This document shows, piece by piece, positions 25,066-32,409 of a stretch of 64,000 nt of DNA (position 1 is its first letter; each line of letters opens with the position of its first letter). The translations under genes were made by a program, and so were the position numbers. The notes under the pieces are model-generated. The model was not told the DNA's origin and made no database searches. It saw nothing but the letters and a program-made list of their open reading frames with translations. Source of the stretch: Mucilaginibacter rubeus (lineage in GTDB: Bacteria > Bacteroidota > Bacteroidia > Sphingobacteriales > Sphingobacteriaceae); NCBI RefSeq assembly GCF_014643835.1, contig NZ_BMKD01000001.1:1178001-1242000 (forward strand), given 5' to 3'.

Positions 25066-25518
25066 TCAGGCCGGTTCATACACAGAGATTGCACAATCCA
25101 ACCCATCCAGCGCCTCTGCGATCATAGGCTTTACCTTATCCCACTCCAAACCACCGTTACCACAGCCTAATGCCGGCATTGCCAGGCTTGTTATTTGATT
25201 ATCCTGTATAAAGGCCTGAAGTTTGATCAAACCCATTGCCACATATTCATATTCCGAAGGGTCGCGCCAATCCTTTTTGGTCGGGAAGTTAATAATCAAC
25301 CTCTGGCCCATGAGCAGGGTGCTGTCAGGCACGACAAATAATTCGCCAACACGCACATTTCCTGTATGACATGCAGTACGATACCGCAGGTAATTATCAG
25401 GGAAGGCCTTTTTAAAGGCAAGGGCGATACCTTTACCCATAGCGCCCACCGTATTTACCGTATTGACCAGTGCAAACGCCTCATCAGTCAGCAGGTCTCC
25501 TTTTTTATAAGTTATCAT
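25066..25518 (-). CDS. Macro-domain protein, DarG-like
   Basis: 150 residues, a single macro domain. It has the ADP-ribose-binding motifs of the DarG/ALC1-like branch: NTVNTVGAMGKGIALAFK (18-35) and ALGCGNGGLEW near 115-125. It is likely to bind or remove ADP-ribose. DarG macro domains reverse DNA ADP-ribosylation by DarT, but no DarT gene is visible in the window, so this may be a stand-alone phage- or plasmid-type enzyme. It is the last gene of the PRTRC run, and a GC-rich stem (CCGGCC/GGCCGG) overlaps its stop codon as a possible terminator. Confidence 0.85.
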   Translation of the reverse strand: MITYKKGDLLTDEAFALVNTVNTVGAMGKGIALAFKKAFPDNYLRYRTACHTGNVRVGELFVVPDSTLLMGQRLIINFPTKKDWRDPSEYEYVAMGLIKLQAFIQDNQITSLAMPALGCGNGGLEWDKVKPMIAEALDGLDCAISVYEPA

Positions 25519-25523
25519 TCTTG

Positions 25524-25736
25524 TCAGTCGTGTTTCTCTGTTTCGTGGTTATCCTGTTGCTGCTCCAACAGCAGTAATTTAATATAAGTATCTTCCCAGT
25601 AAGCCTGTTGCTGACGGTTATACTCCGCCTTATCCGAGCCTTTCAGCTGATAATGGCGGAAATCGTCAGCCTGTAAAATTGCCAATTGCAGGTCAATAAT
25701 TTTAATCTTTTTGCCATATAAATCCATTATTTCCAT
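25524..25736 (-). CDS. Small hypothetical protein of PRTRC region
   Basis: 70 residues, highly charged and helical, Gln-rich at the end (LLLLEQQQDNHETEKHD). It is spaced 5 bases from the macro gene and 11 bases from the ThiF-like gene, in the same orientation, so it is part of the operon. No family is recognised. Confidence 0.6.
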   Translation of the reverse strand: MEIMDLYGKKIKIIDLQLAILQADDFRHYQLKGSDKAEYNRQQQAYWEDTYIKLLLLEQQQDNHETEKHD

Positions 25737-25747
25737 CGCGCTGAGTA

Positions 25748-26572
25748 TTAGGCCACTTTCAGGGGCTGCATCCGGTGATCTTTAAGGTTATAAAAGAATC
25801 CGCGGTCGAACACCATCCCTTCCCGGAACATCCTGTTTAAAATTTCCACACCGGGGTAAGCGAGTGAGGCATTAATGAATAAATCCTGCTCTTCCAATGC
25901 AGAAGCCGTCGAACAATTATGTCCCGCATCTTTTTCTTCTCCCGCTTTTAAAAGTTCAGGAAACTCATCTGTTACCATTCGCAACACGCTTCGGGTTTCA
26001 TATTTTTCCGATTCAGGTTGTTTGATCTCCCCTATGGTCGACAGGATCACCTGCCCCGAATCGCGGCTGTTGCCGAAATCCAGCCAATATCTTGGCTTAT
26101 TCCGGGAATAGGAAGCGTATTTGTGTACCATACCCAGAATAGTAGCAATTTCAAATCGCGCGTTTACCGAATCTACGGCGGTAATAGTGATGGCAGCCAT
26201 TGCCATTTCAGGAAGCTCTTTGACCAGTAGATTGTCAAACTTTTCGGTCACAGCTTTCCAGTTCAGACCAAACGCCCGGTTGATCCTGTTGATCAGGACA
26301 ACAGATTTGTGCAGCCCCACTTCTGTATCGTTAAATAGCATGCGCAACCTGTTGTTATGTTCAATGATGTCATCGTCAAACAACCGGACATGCAACCCCG
26401 GATGACCTAATTCATTCAGCATGAAGCTCAGCCTCATCAAGCCTGTTAATACGTGGCTTCCGGTTCCGCCCGCTCCGATCAGGTTAACCATAACCGGATT
26501 TAATGGCTGTAATAATTCGTGGTCAACAATATGTACCGGGATTTTTGGGGTAATGGTGATATTCTTTTTCAT
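25748..26572 (-). CDS. PRTRC system ThiF-family protein
   Basis: 274 residues from the preferred start MKKNITITPK at 26572, whose ATG overlaps the upstream stop (TAATG). The longer open frame to 26656 overlaps protein B and is unlikely. It has the E1/ThiF Rossmann signature (NLIGAGGTGSHVLTGL) and an acidic strand (VRLFDDDIIEHNNRLR) that binds ATP in the family. PRTRC ThiF proteins belong to a conserved plasmid/ICE cluster of unknown biochemical role, probably forming an adenylate or ubiquitin-like conjugate with protein C; the latter is speculation from the literature on the cluster. Confidence 0.85.
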   Translation of the reverse strand: MKKNITITPKIPVHIVDHELLQPLNPVMVNLIGAGGTGSHVLTGLMRLSFMLNELGHPGLHVRLFDDDIIEHNNRLRMLFNDTEVGLHKSVVLINRINRAFGLNWKAVTEKFDNLLVKELPEMAMAAITITAVDSVNARFEIATILGMVHKYASYSRNKPRYWLDFGNSRDSGQVILSTIGEIKQPESEKYETRSVLRMVTDEFPELLKAGEEKDAGHNCSTASALEEQDLFINASLAYPGVEILNRMFREGMVFDRGFFYNLKDHRMQPLKVA

Positions 26573-27312
26573 TATAGTATTTTTTGAAGTGTGAGGTCTG
26601 TTTTTACCAAATAATTTTCGGGGAACTTTTGTAACGTTCGCCCCTGTTCCTGCCAAAGCTGTACAATATTCACGGAGACTTTACTCCCGCCGTCGATGGT
26701 ATGGCTGAAATAACTATTGAAAAAGTAACTTTCCCAAAGTGACATAAAATCTTCGAGGCAGGTATTTGGTTCGATGCTAATGCGGACAGAACCCATACAA
26801 ACGCGTCCGTCCGGGTGCATACTGAAGTAAGGCGCATGGTAAAGCAAGCTTTGCACATGGGGCTTTCGGCAGCCTTTTACGGCAAAGATCTGCAGGCTTT
26901 CCCTCCCTGCTTTCCATATCATCGCAGGGATTTTGGCAGGAAGTGAGGGTATACCGAGCCTTTCAACAAAAAATAGTTGCCGTTCCATCGGCGGGGTATA
27001 CCAAACGGCATAACCCTCGTTTTCAGAATTGATGGACAGTACATTTGGCGGGATGATGCCCCTGCATTTCAGGAAAGTATTTTTTGCATCCTGACCGCTC
27101 TTTAGAATATCAGCCAAAAGGATAGATTCTTTAGCAGACAGCGGGTGTGCATTAACAGGCCTCCCGTTTTTTGAAATGTCATAACTTTCTACATAAATTT
27201 CCTCATTTGTCCCGTAGTAGTTATTTACTTCAGTCTTGCTTTTAGCATAGATGAGCAACGCTTTAAAGGGCGTGTAGATATGGCTGATATTATTGGTGAT
27301 GTTTGTCGTCAT
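26572..27312 (-). CDS. PRTRC system protein B
   Basis: 246 residues. The pattern VWYTPPMERQLFFVERLGIPS, IPAMIWKAG, then HAPYFSMHPDGRVCMGSV and a late WESYFFNSYFSH is that of PRTRC protein B, whose sequence resembles E2-like folds. It overlaps the preceding gene by 23 bases and the ThiF gene by one base. It is part of the operon. Confidence 0.8.
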   Translation of the reverse strand: MTTNITNNISHIYTPFKALLIYAKSKTEVNNYYGTNEEIYVESYDISKNGRPVNAHPLSAKESILLADILKSGQDAKNTFLKCRGIIPPNVLSINSENEGYAVWYTPPMERQLFFVERLGIPSLPAKIPAMIWKAGRESLQIFAVKGCRKPHVQSLLYHAPYFSMHPDGRVCMGSVRISIEPNTCLEDFMSLWESYFFNSYFSHTIDGGSKVSVNIVQLWQEQGRTLQKFPENYLVKTDLTLQKIL

Positions 27313-28393
27313 AATCGTAATCTGTTAAAAAATCTATCAATTCAGCGATAAGGGCAAAAAGCCTCGGTTCATAATCGAAATTATGTTGCTCCTGCTGCTG
27401 CGGGGTATCAAACCATTGCACCGTAATAGGTTCAATCTGTTCACCGCTTTCGTTCAGGTCATTATTGACCATATCAAAAAACACCTCCCGGAACATATCA
27501 TTGGCACTCCAGTAAAAGGAAAGATATTGTTCAATGTGGATATTACCCGTTTCATCAAACTCATAATATCCATTGGGAACACTGTCATAAATGGAACGTG
27601 CGGGATAATCGACAACCATTTTTTCAATTTCCATCGCCAGATTGGCGAAACCTTTATCACAGCAGTAACTATTGAGATAGGCCATGAATACTTTATGGAA
27701 AGTATTGACGCGGAACGGCTTTTTAATGATGTCCAGAAACAGGTCTCCGAAATTCTTTATTCTTTCGAGTTCCTGCAATTGTTCATCCCGATACGCCTCT
27801 CCTTTTCCCTCATCGTCGTCGTTGATCCAATCCTCTATCATCGAATAGGTAGATTGCAGGTAACAATAATTTCTGTAATAATCAATCTTAATGACCTGAT
27901 AGAAGTAGGCGCAAATGTTGCACAATAAATTAAAAAGAGGCTTTAATTCCGGTATGCCCATGATCCAGGCAATTGCATTGACCGGAATGTAATAAAGCGT
28001 ATAACCCGTATCGAAGCGTTTTGTAGTAGCTAATGTTGCAGGGCGGAAACTGTCCTGCATGATCCGGCAGGTCACTCCCGTTTTCCGTTCAAGTTTTTCC
28101 GCGATCTGCTGATGACAAACCATCATGTTTTGCGGGAAAGATAAGCCGGAAACATCCGGCCTGTCCATCTCATATAAAGTGCAGATATTTTCTACCGACT
28201 GAAAAAAAGCTGTCTCCGCTTTGCGCCAGTCCCGGAGGCAAAAGCCGTTGAAAGGTAAAAAGCGGTATTTCAGAAAACCATATCGGTCAAATCTGTGGGG
28301 GCGCTTCTGCGCTGAAGGCTTTGCGCCTCCCCTGCTTCGGGGAGCGAGTCCAGTTTGTCCGTTAGTTTTTTGAATTGCTGATAAAGTTTCCAT
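27290..28393 (-). CDS. PRTRC-region protein (F-like), start uncertain
   Basis: 367 residues as drawn. Coding character is clear from about residue 35 (RYGFLKYRFLPFNGFCLRDWRKAETAFFQ) to the acidic end. The first 35 residues overlap a likely separate small gene at 28270-28446 and look less natural, and no other ATG lies in frame near the junction. Position between proteins C and B, and the size, suggest the PRTRC F-type slot. I do not recognise a catalytic motif. Residues about 195-205 form an acidic loop (NDDDEGKGEA). Confidence 0.7.
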   Translation of the reverse strand: METLSAIQKTNGQTGLAPRSRGGAKPSAQKRPHRFDRYGFLKYRFLPFNGFCLRDWRKAETAFFQSVENICTLYEMDRPDVSGLSFPQNMMVCHQQIAEKLERKTGVTCRIMQDSFRPATLATTKRFDTGYTLYYIPVNAIAWIMGIPELKPLFNLLCNICAYFYQVIKIDYYRNYCYLQSTYSMIEDWINDDDEGKGEAYRDEQLQELERIKNFGDLFLDIIKKPFRVNTFHKVFMAYLNSYCCDKGFANLAMEIEKMVVDYPARSIYDSVPNGYYEFDETGNIHIEQYLSFYWSANDMFREVFFDMVNNDLNESGEQIEPITVQWFDTPQQQEQHNFDYEPRLFALIAELIDFLTDYDYDDKHHQ

Positions 28394-28446
28394 TGGCTGT
28401 TTTTGGGGTTAATGTTTACTTTTCGTTCGATGATGATTGTTTTCAT
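28270..28446 (-). CDS. 58-residue PRTRC-operon protein missed by longer frames
   Basis: A short frame starts at ATG 28446, 3 bases after the stop of PRTRC protein C, and ends at TGA 28270. Its sequence (MKTIIIERKVNINPKNSQW, then KLTDKLDSLPE) has a convincing amphipathic start and soluble character. It overlaps the N-terminus of the 367-residue frame by 124 bases in another frame. The spacing and start favour it as a real gene, and the downstream protein probably starts later. Confidence 0.55.
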   Translation of the reverse strand: MKTIIIERKVNINPKNSQWKLYQQFKKLTDKLDSLPEAGEAQSLQRRSAPTDLTDMVF

Positions 28447-28449
28447 GGC

Positions 28450-28668
28450 TTATCCTTTCGTTCCCATGGTGCTTTCAAAGCGGTACTGTATTTTATCGTT
28501 TTTGATCTCAGGCCCGGTAACGCGGGCGTTGGTGAGTATGGGATATGTGGGTGCGTAAAAGTTCAGCACCGCTTCCGGGCTAAAATTGTCGTTTGGGTCG
28601 GACAATTGAATTTCCTGCCCGTTTTCCTTATGTATAAAAATTCTTGGTAATAGCGTAGTACGTAACAT
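28450..28668 (-). CDS. PRTRC system protein C
   Basis: 72 residues (MLRTTLLPRIFIHKENGQEIQL, then SPEAVLNFYAPTYPILTNARVTGPEI), the pattern of PRTRC protein C, a ubiquitin-like small protein in some descriptions. The open frame can be drawn up to 28983, but that extension is antisense-type shadow of protein E. The chosen ATG lies 16 bases after the protein E stop. Confidence 0.85.
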   Translation of the reverse strand: MLRTTLLPRIFIHKENGQEIQLSDPNDNFSPEAVLNFYAPTYPILTNARVTGPEIKNDKIQYRFESTMGTKG

Positions 28669-28684
28669 ATCGAATGAGTTGAGT

Positions 28685-29251
28685 TTAAAATAAAAGATTC
28701 TTTTTCTGTTCCCGCTTACGTTCCAGTTCCGCTTTTCGCCTGGTGATTTCCGCTTCCCGGTCGGGATAGTCCGCAACGTTTGGCAGGATTTCGAGCGCCT
28801 CGTCGTATTTGCAAAGGCTTTCGAGTTCGACGATCTTTCGGAGCAGGTCGGTATAGGCCTTTCGTTTTTCGGCGTTATCCGAATCCGCTTGCTCCGCCCC
28901 TCCCGATGTACCATCAGTTTTGGCTTTCGGTGACTTGCTTTTATTGTCCTGCACCATTTTCGATTGTTCTTTAGCCTTGGCAAGCCCTTTCAGGTAATCA
29001 TCCATATTGTGCAGCAGTCCTGCGGTTTGCCTGACCGGGGCTTCGAGCATGCCGAAATAACCCTCGTCAAACTCCTGTGCCGTGCCATTTAACACAAAGG
29101 GCTTGATGAGTTTGGAAGCTGCATCCCCGGTTGCAGCAATAGTGAAATGAGTGGATACGGTAAACCCGCCCTTATCATCGGTCTGGACTACGATGTTCCA
29201 AATGCCGGGAACATTGATATCGGCGATATTTTGAAAAAAGTTAGTTTTCAT
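28685..29251 (-). CDS. PRTRC system protein E
   Basis: 188 residues. The N-terminal 90 (FFQNIADINVPGIWNIVVQ, then GAASKLIKPFVLNGTAQEFDEGYF) match PRTRC protein E. The C-terminal 90 form a low-complexity Lys/Ala/Ser linker and a coiled-coil (ITRRKAELERKREQKK). It starts 11 bases after the 220-residue gene upstream. Confidence 0.85.
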   Translation of the reverse strand: MKTNFFQNIADINVPGIWNIVVQTDDKGGFTVSTHFTIAATGDAASKLIKPFVLNGTAQEFDEGYFGMLEAPVRQTAGLLHNMDDYLKGLAKAKEQSKMVQDNKSKSPKAKTDGTSGGAEQADSDNAEKRKAYTDLLRKIVELESLCKYDEALEILPNVADYPDREAEITRRKAELERKREQKKNLLF

Positions 29252-29262
29252 GTTATGGAGTT

Positions 29263-29925
29263 TTAAATGTTATTGAGTTTTTCGAGATGATTGGCAGACT
29301 TACCATCGGCTGTAAACAGGAAATCATTGTTTAAGAAGCTTTCTTCGACCGCAGCGTCGCTGCACAGGTAATCGTATTGGTTTTCGATGCTGTTAAAAAG
29401 GTGATTGTTCAGCACTTCGCCGACGCTTCGCAGCCATTCTTCTAATTTTTGGAGTTCATCAAAGATATTGGGGTGCTCTTTACCATTTTCATCAATGACA
29501 TAGATGCCGAGGTCAACGACGATACCGAACTGCTTTTTCCGGCAGATGATCTGCGGTTCGTCGGGCAACAGGCCTTTAGCAACAAGGTTCATCACCCGAT
29601 GGTCGATAGCTGCGGGCATCAGGTTAAATTCCTGCTTTGGCGCATAAGTTTTCCATGACTGCTCTTTAATGGCAAGCTGCAAACGGGCTATATCAACTAT
29701 AGCTGAAAAGCAGCTGCCGTCTCCCTGGCAATAAAAGCCACGGAAATTGATGGTTTCTTTTAGCACCCGGATACCCATGTACCCGCAGAGGTTCACAAAA
29801 TCCTCGAGTTCGCTGTCCCACCATTCAAAGCCGAAGTTTAATTCGCGGTTGCTGATCAGCGCTTTTTGTTTAGCTTCCCTGTCAAGTTCAGGGAAGCTGT
29901 ATAAATTAAATGTGATTGTTTTCAT
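29263..29925 (-). CDS. Hypothetical protein of phage/plasmid type
   Basis: 220 residues. The start (ITFNLYSFPELDREAKQKALISNRELN, WWDSELEDF) and FRGFYCQGDGSCFSA are typical of a small phage-borne family in which a leading YxFxELxxxAKxKA motif precedes a QGDGxxF motif. Function is unknown. It overlaps the upstream 160-residue gene by 4 bases and is spaced 11 bases from protein E. Confidence 0.7.
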   Translation of the reverse strand: MKTITFNLYSFPELDREAKQKALISNRELNFGFEWWDSELEDFVNLCGYMGIRVLKETINFRGFYCQGDGSCFSAIVDIARLQLAIKEQSWKTYAPKQEFNLMPAAIDHRVMNLVAKGLLPDEPQIICRKKQFGIVVDLGIYVIDENGKEHPNIFDELQKLEEWLRSVGEVLNNHLFNSIENQYDYLCSDAAVEESFLNNDFLFTADGKSANHLEKLNNI

Positions 29926-30404
29926 GATTCGTTATTTTCATCTACCGGAGGCACAGCGGGGATTGAAGTGATTTCGTCGTTTTTGATATTGATCTGAGCG
30001 GGGTTGGCAAAGATGGAATCGAAGATTTCTTTGATTTCCCCGTCAGTAAGGTTCCGGGCGTAAACGGTTTCCCGGTATACCCCGGTGATGTCAACGATAC
30101 CGTCAGACTGGAGCGCCATAGCGACCGGCACGCCTCCAACCCCGGCATCCACCCATAGGCTTAGCCACAGGTCATTGGCGTATTGCATACCTATAATCAG
30201 CGTATCATGTCCGGTCAGTCCGCCGTCCTCCCAATGTTGGTTGATACGTTCATCTTTAAACCATACCCTTGCCACCCGGTTATATTTAAAGGCGACAGAT
30301 TCCGCCATTTCCTTTGCGAACAACAAAGGGGACATCGCACCGTGGATGACACCTTTTCGTTGGCTAAGCAGGCTCTGAACTGAAAATTGAATTGGTTCGT
30401 TCAT
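29922..30404 (-). CDS. Hypothetical protein, PRTRC operon
   Basis: 160 residues from MNEPIQFS at 30404, 10 bases after the ssb stop. A longer frame to 30608 merely overlaps ssb antiphase and is rejected. The sequence is mixed alpha/beta (ARVWFKDERINQHWEDGG, then DLWLSLWVDAGVGGVPVAM). No family is recognised. It is co-transcribed with ssb and the PRTRC genes. Confidence 0.65.
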   Translation of the reverse strand: MNEPIQFSVQSLLSQRKGVIHGAMSPLLFAKEMAESVAFKYNRVARVWFKDERINQHWEDGGLTGHDTLIIGMQYANDLWLSLWVDAGVGGVPVAMALQSDGIVDITGVYRETVYARNLTDGEIKEIFDSIFANPAQINIKNDEITSIPAVPPVDENNES

Positions 30405-30414
30405 GGCTTCGGGA

Positions 30415-30807
30415 TTAAAAAGGTAAATCATCATCGTCAGCACCCGATCCGGCAGCAGCTTTTGCTTTTTCCGCCTTGCCTGTTTCCTGTGTTGCTTTGG
30501 CAGCAACAGAAAACAGCTTGATGTTGTCGCAGGTGCAAACCAACCTGCCATTGGCCTCTCCCGTATTGGTCTTGTAGCCCTGCGCTTCAACCCATCCTGA
30601 AATTTCAACTACCGCACCTTTGGTGAGGTACTCGGCGATACCGGTATTACGCCAGTAGGCGCAGTTAACAAAAGCTGATTTTTCCTTTTTATCACCATCC
30701 TTATTAGTCCATCTCTGGTTAATGGCTACGGTGAAATTAATTACCTGTTTGTCACCTTTTACCGCTGTTACTTCTGCATTTGCGGTGATTCTTCCTGTGA
30801 ATAGCAT
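30415..30807 (-). CDS. ssb: Single-stranded DNA-binding protein
   Basis: 130 residues. The N-terminal 100 form an OB fold (MLFTGRITANAEV, VINFTVAINQRW, FVNCAYWRN, GAVVEISGWVEA, TCDNIKLF). The acidic tail ends in DDDDLPF, the SSB tip that recruits partner proteins. The element-borne copy is shorter than usual chromosomal SSBs. It heads the PRTRC operon, in line with a role in plasmid or ICE replication. Confidence 0.9.
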   Translation of the reverse strand: MLFTGRITANAEVTAVKGDKQVINFTVAINQRWTNKDGDKKEKSAFVNCAYWRNTGIAEYLTKGAVVEISGWVEAQGYKTNTGEANGRLVCTCDNIKLFSVAAKATQETGKAEKAKAAAGSGADDDDLPF

Positions 30808-31222
30808 ACTCTTAAATGTTTAAATGATGAATAATTATTTGTTTGCTCTTCCTTTGTCGCCCTGTCCTGGTGGATTATTTTTAAAAGAAAAAGGGAAAAA
30901 AGAAAGCAATAGGAAGTGCCGGAAGAAAGGGCAAAAGGAAACTGAATAATTGGAGGGGACCCTTTGGGGAGGCAACCGTTTATGCGGTAGTCTTTTGACG
31001 ACCCCAACGACAGGTCCGGCAGGATATTAGCTGCGCTTTTTACCCGTTTCAGTTAAAATACATCCTAAATAAAAAATCCCCAACGAGTATATCGCCGGGG
31101 ATTAAAATAGGATGATTAGAATAAACTTGTACGTCAGTTCATGTAGCAACTTGTTCTCTCTTGCTTTTTAATAGGTAGCCAAAGGACTATGATCGGCTCG
31201 CAAACGGGTAGAAAGTAAGTAT
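30808..31222. other. 415-bp region upstream of ssb operon and downstream of Mrr-like gene
   Basis: It holds the promoter region of the ssb-PRTRC operon and the terminator at 31075-31103. A 79-codon minus-strand frame across it is not coding in character. Confidence 0.5.
31075..31103 (-). terminator. Terminator of Mrr-like nuclease gene
   Basis: The arms AATCCCC (31075-31081) and GGGGATT (31097-31103) pair perfectly. On the minus strand the stem is followed by TTTTTATTT. It lies about 120 bases past the stop of the minus-strand gene. Confidence 0.65.
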
Positions 31223-32206
31223 CTAATCTAACTTGAGATTCTGGTTGGATTTATCAAAAATCAGCGGCAAATCAAAAGGTTGTTTAGCGAGCTTTTTATA
31301 AAATGTCTCAATAAATGGCCTGCCTTTATGGTCGAATCTGGAATAAAAATGAGGACAGGCAAACTTGTCGTCTCCTTTAAGAGTGTAACTAATGATGTCT
31401 TCGAATGCTACAATCTCAGTTACGGCTACTTTAACAGCTATTGAACCGGTAACGTTTTCTTTAGTCCAACTCTGGTTTTCCAACCAATAAATGGTATCGA
31501 TACCAGTAATAAAACCTATTCCACTATGATAAATAGCATCAATTTCAACCCGAAACCATTGAGGTTCATCAAATGAGTTGTATACATGAACAGGATAATC
31601 CTTGTCATCTATGGAATGCAAGATCATACTTGATGCGCGGGTTCGATGATCTGCACTAAAATTAAGCCATAGTCCAAAATCTCGTTCAAGGCTCGTTTTC
31701 ATCTTTATCCTGGATTTAACAAGCTCTTCATTTGTCATTTGTTTATGGATATAATTCGGATAATGTTTTTGCAGCGTCTTGTTAGTCAGCCCAAGCTTTT
31801 CCTGTATTGTCTCCCATCCCCAGCAAATGACCGTCGATGGTAAACCTTTTTCCTTTCTTAGTGCCTCGCAATGTTCATCAAAATCAGGATCCTCGGAAAG
31901 CGTTGTTACTATAAAGACAGTATCAAAAGAAATTTTTGGCTTCCCTGCGATCAATTTATCGATAGTATCTTCAATATCAGCCAGAAATTCCCTTTTAAGC
32001 TGGCTTTTACTTCTGTTCAGGTCTTTCAATTTACATTGTACAACAACTTTTGAATCATTTGAAAAGATGTCTATCCCTTTTTGCTGGTGGCCGTTCTTGC
32101 CAAATAATTTATAGGTCGGCTTTGTATAGATTTCATTAAACAGATCGCAAATCATTAGTTCGAAGTTTGCTGCATCTTTCAATGGCGGTAGTTGATATAT
32201 TGGCAT
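31223..32206 (-). CDS. Restriction-endonuclease-like protein (Mrr-type)
   Basis: 327 residues. Residues 15-62 hold the PD-(D/E)XK core: FELMICDLF, then GIDIFS (Asp46) and VVVQCKLKD (Gln57-x-Lys59). The D...QxK variant is common in Mrr-like nucleases. The next segment (LIAGKPKISFDTVFIVTTLSED) continues the fold. The C-terminal 150 residues are beta-rich and unrecognised, possibly a sensor. It is divergent from the giant STAND gene across a 203-bp gap, and the two may be one regulated defence unit. Alternatively it is a stand-alone type IV-like restriction enzyme. Confidence 0.75.
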   Translation of the reverse strand: MPIYQLPPLKDAANFELMICDLFNEIYTKPTYKLFGKNGHQQKGIDIFSNDSKVVVQCKLKDLNRSKSQLKREFLADIEDTIDKLIAGKPKISFDTVFIVTTLSEDPDFDEHCEALRKEKGLPSTVICWGWETIQEKLGLTNKTLQKHYPNYIHKQMTNEELVKSRIKMKTSLERDFGLWLNFSADHRTRASSMILHSIDDKDYPVHVYNSFDEPQWFRVEIDAIYHSGIGFITGIDTIYWLENQSWTKENVTGSIAVKVAVTEIVAFEDIISYTLKGDDKFACPHFYSRFDHKGRPFIETFYKKLAKQPFDLPLIFDKSNQNLKLD

Positions 32207-32409
32207 AAAAAGTTCTTAAAAGATTCTTGTCGTGTCCGGAAAATCATCCAGTGGCTTTAAAATCTGATGATGGCTTACTAAATTATTATAGCATAAACTT
32301 ATCAATATTTACCAACCAATAATATTTTATTAAATAAAAAATTGAACGAAAACTCAGTATTAACATATATGTTTTCTTAGTTTTAGCTGAGAAGAAATAA
32401 TTAGTTTAA

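Noticed and set aside
25066-25518. Complete DarT-DarG toxin-antitoxin system
   Set aside because: Only the macro-domain protein is present; no DarT-like gene lies adjacent.
28669-28983. N-terminal extension of the PRTRC C frame
   Set aside because: It overlaps protein E out of frame; the clear start of protein C is at 28668.
30405-30608. N-terminal extension of the 160-residue gene
   Set aside because: It overlaps ssb out of frame; the start MNEPIQFS at 30404 fits the operon spacing.
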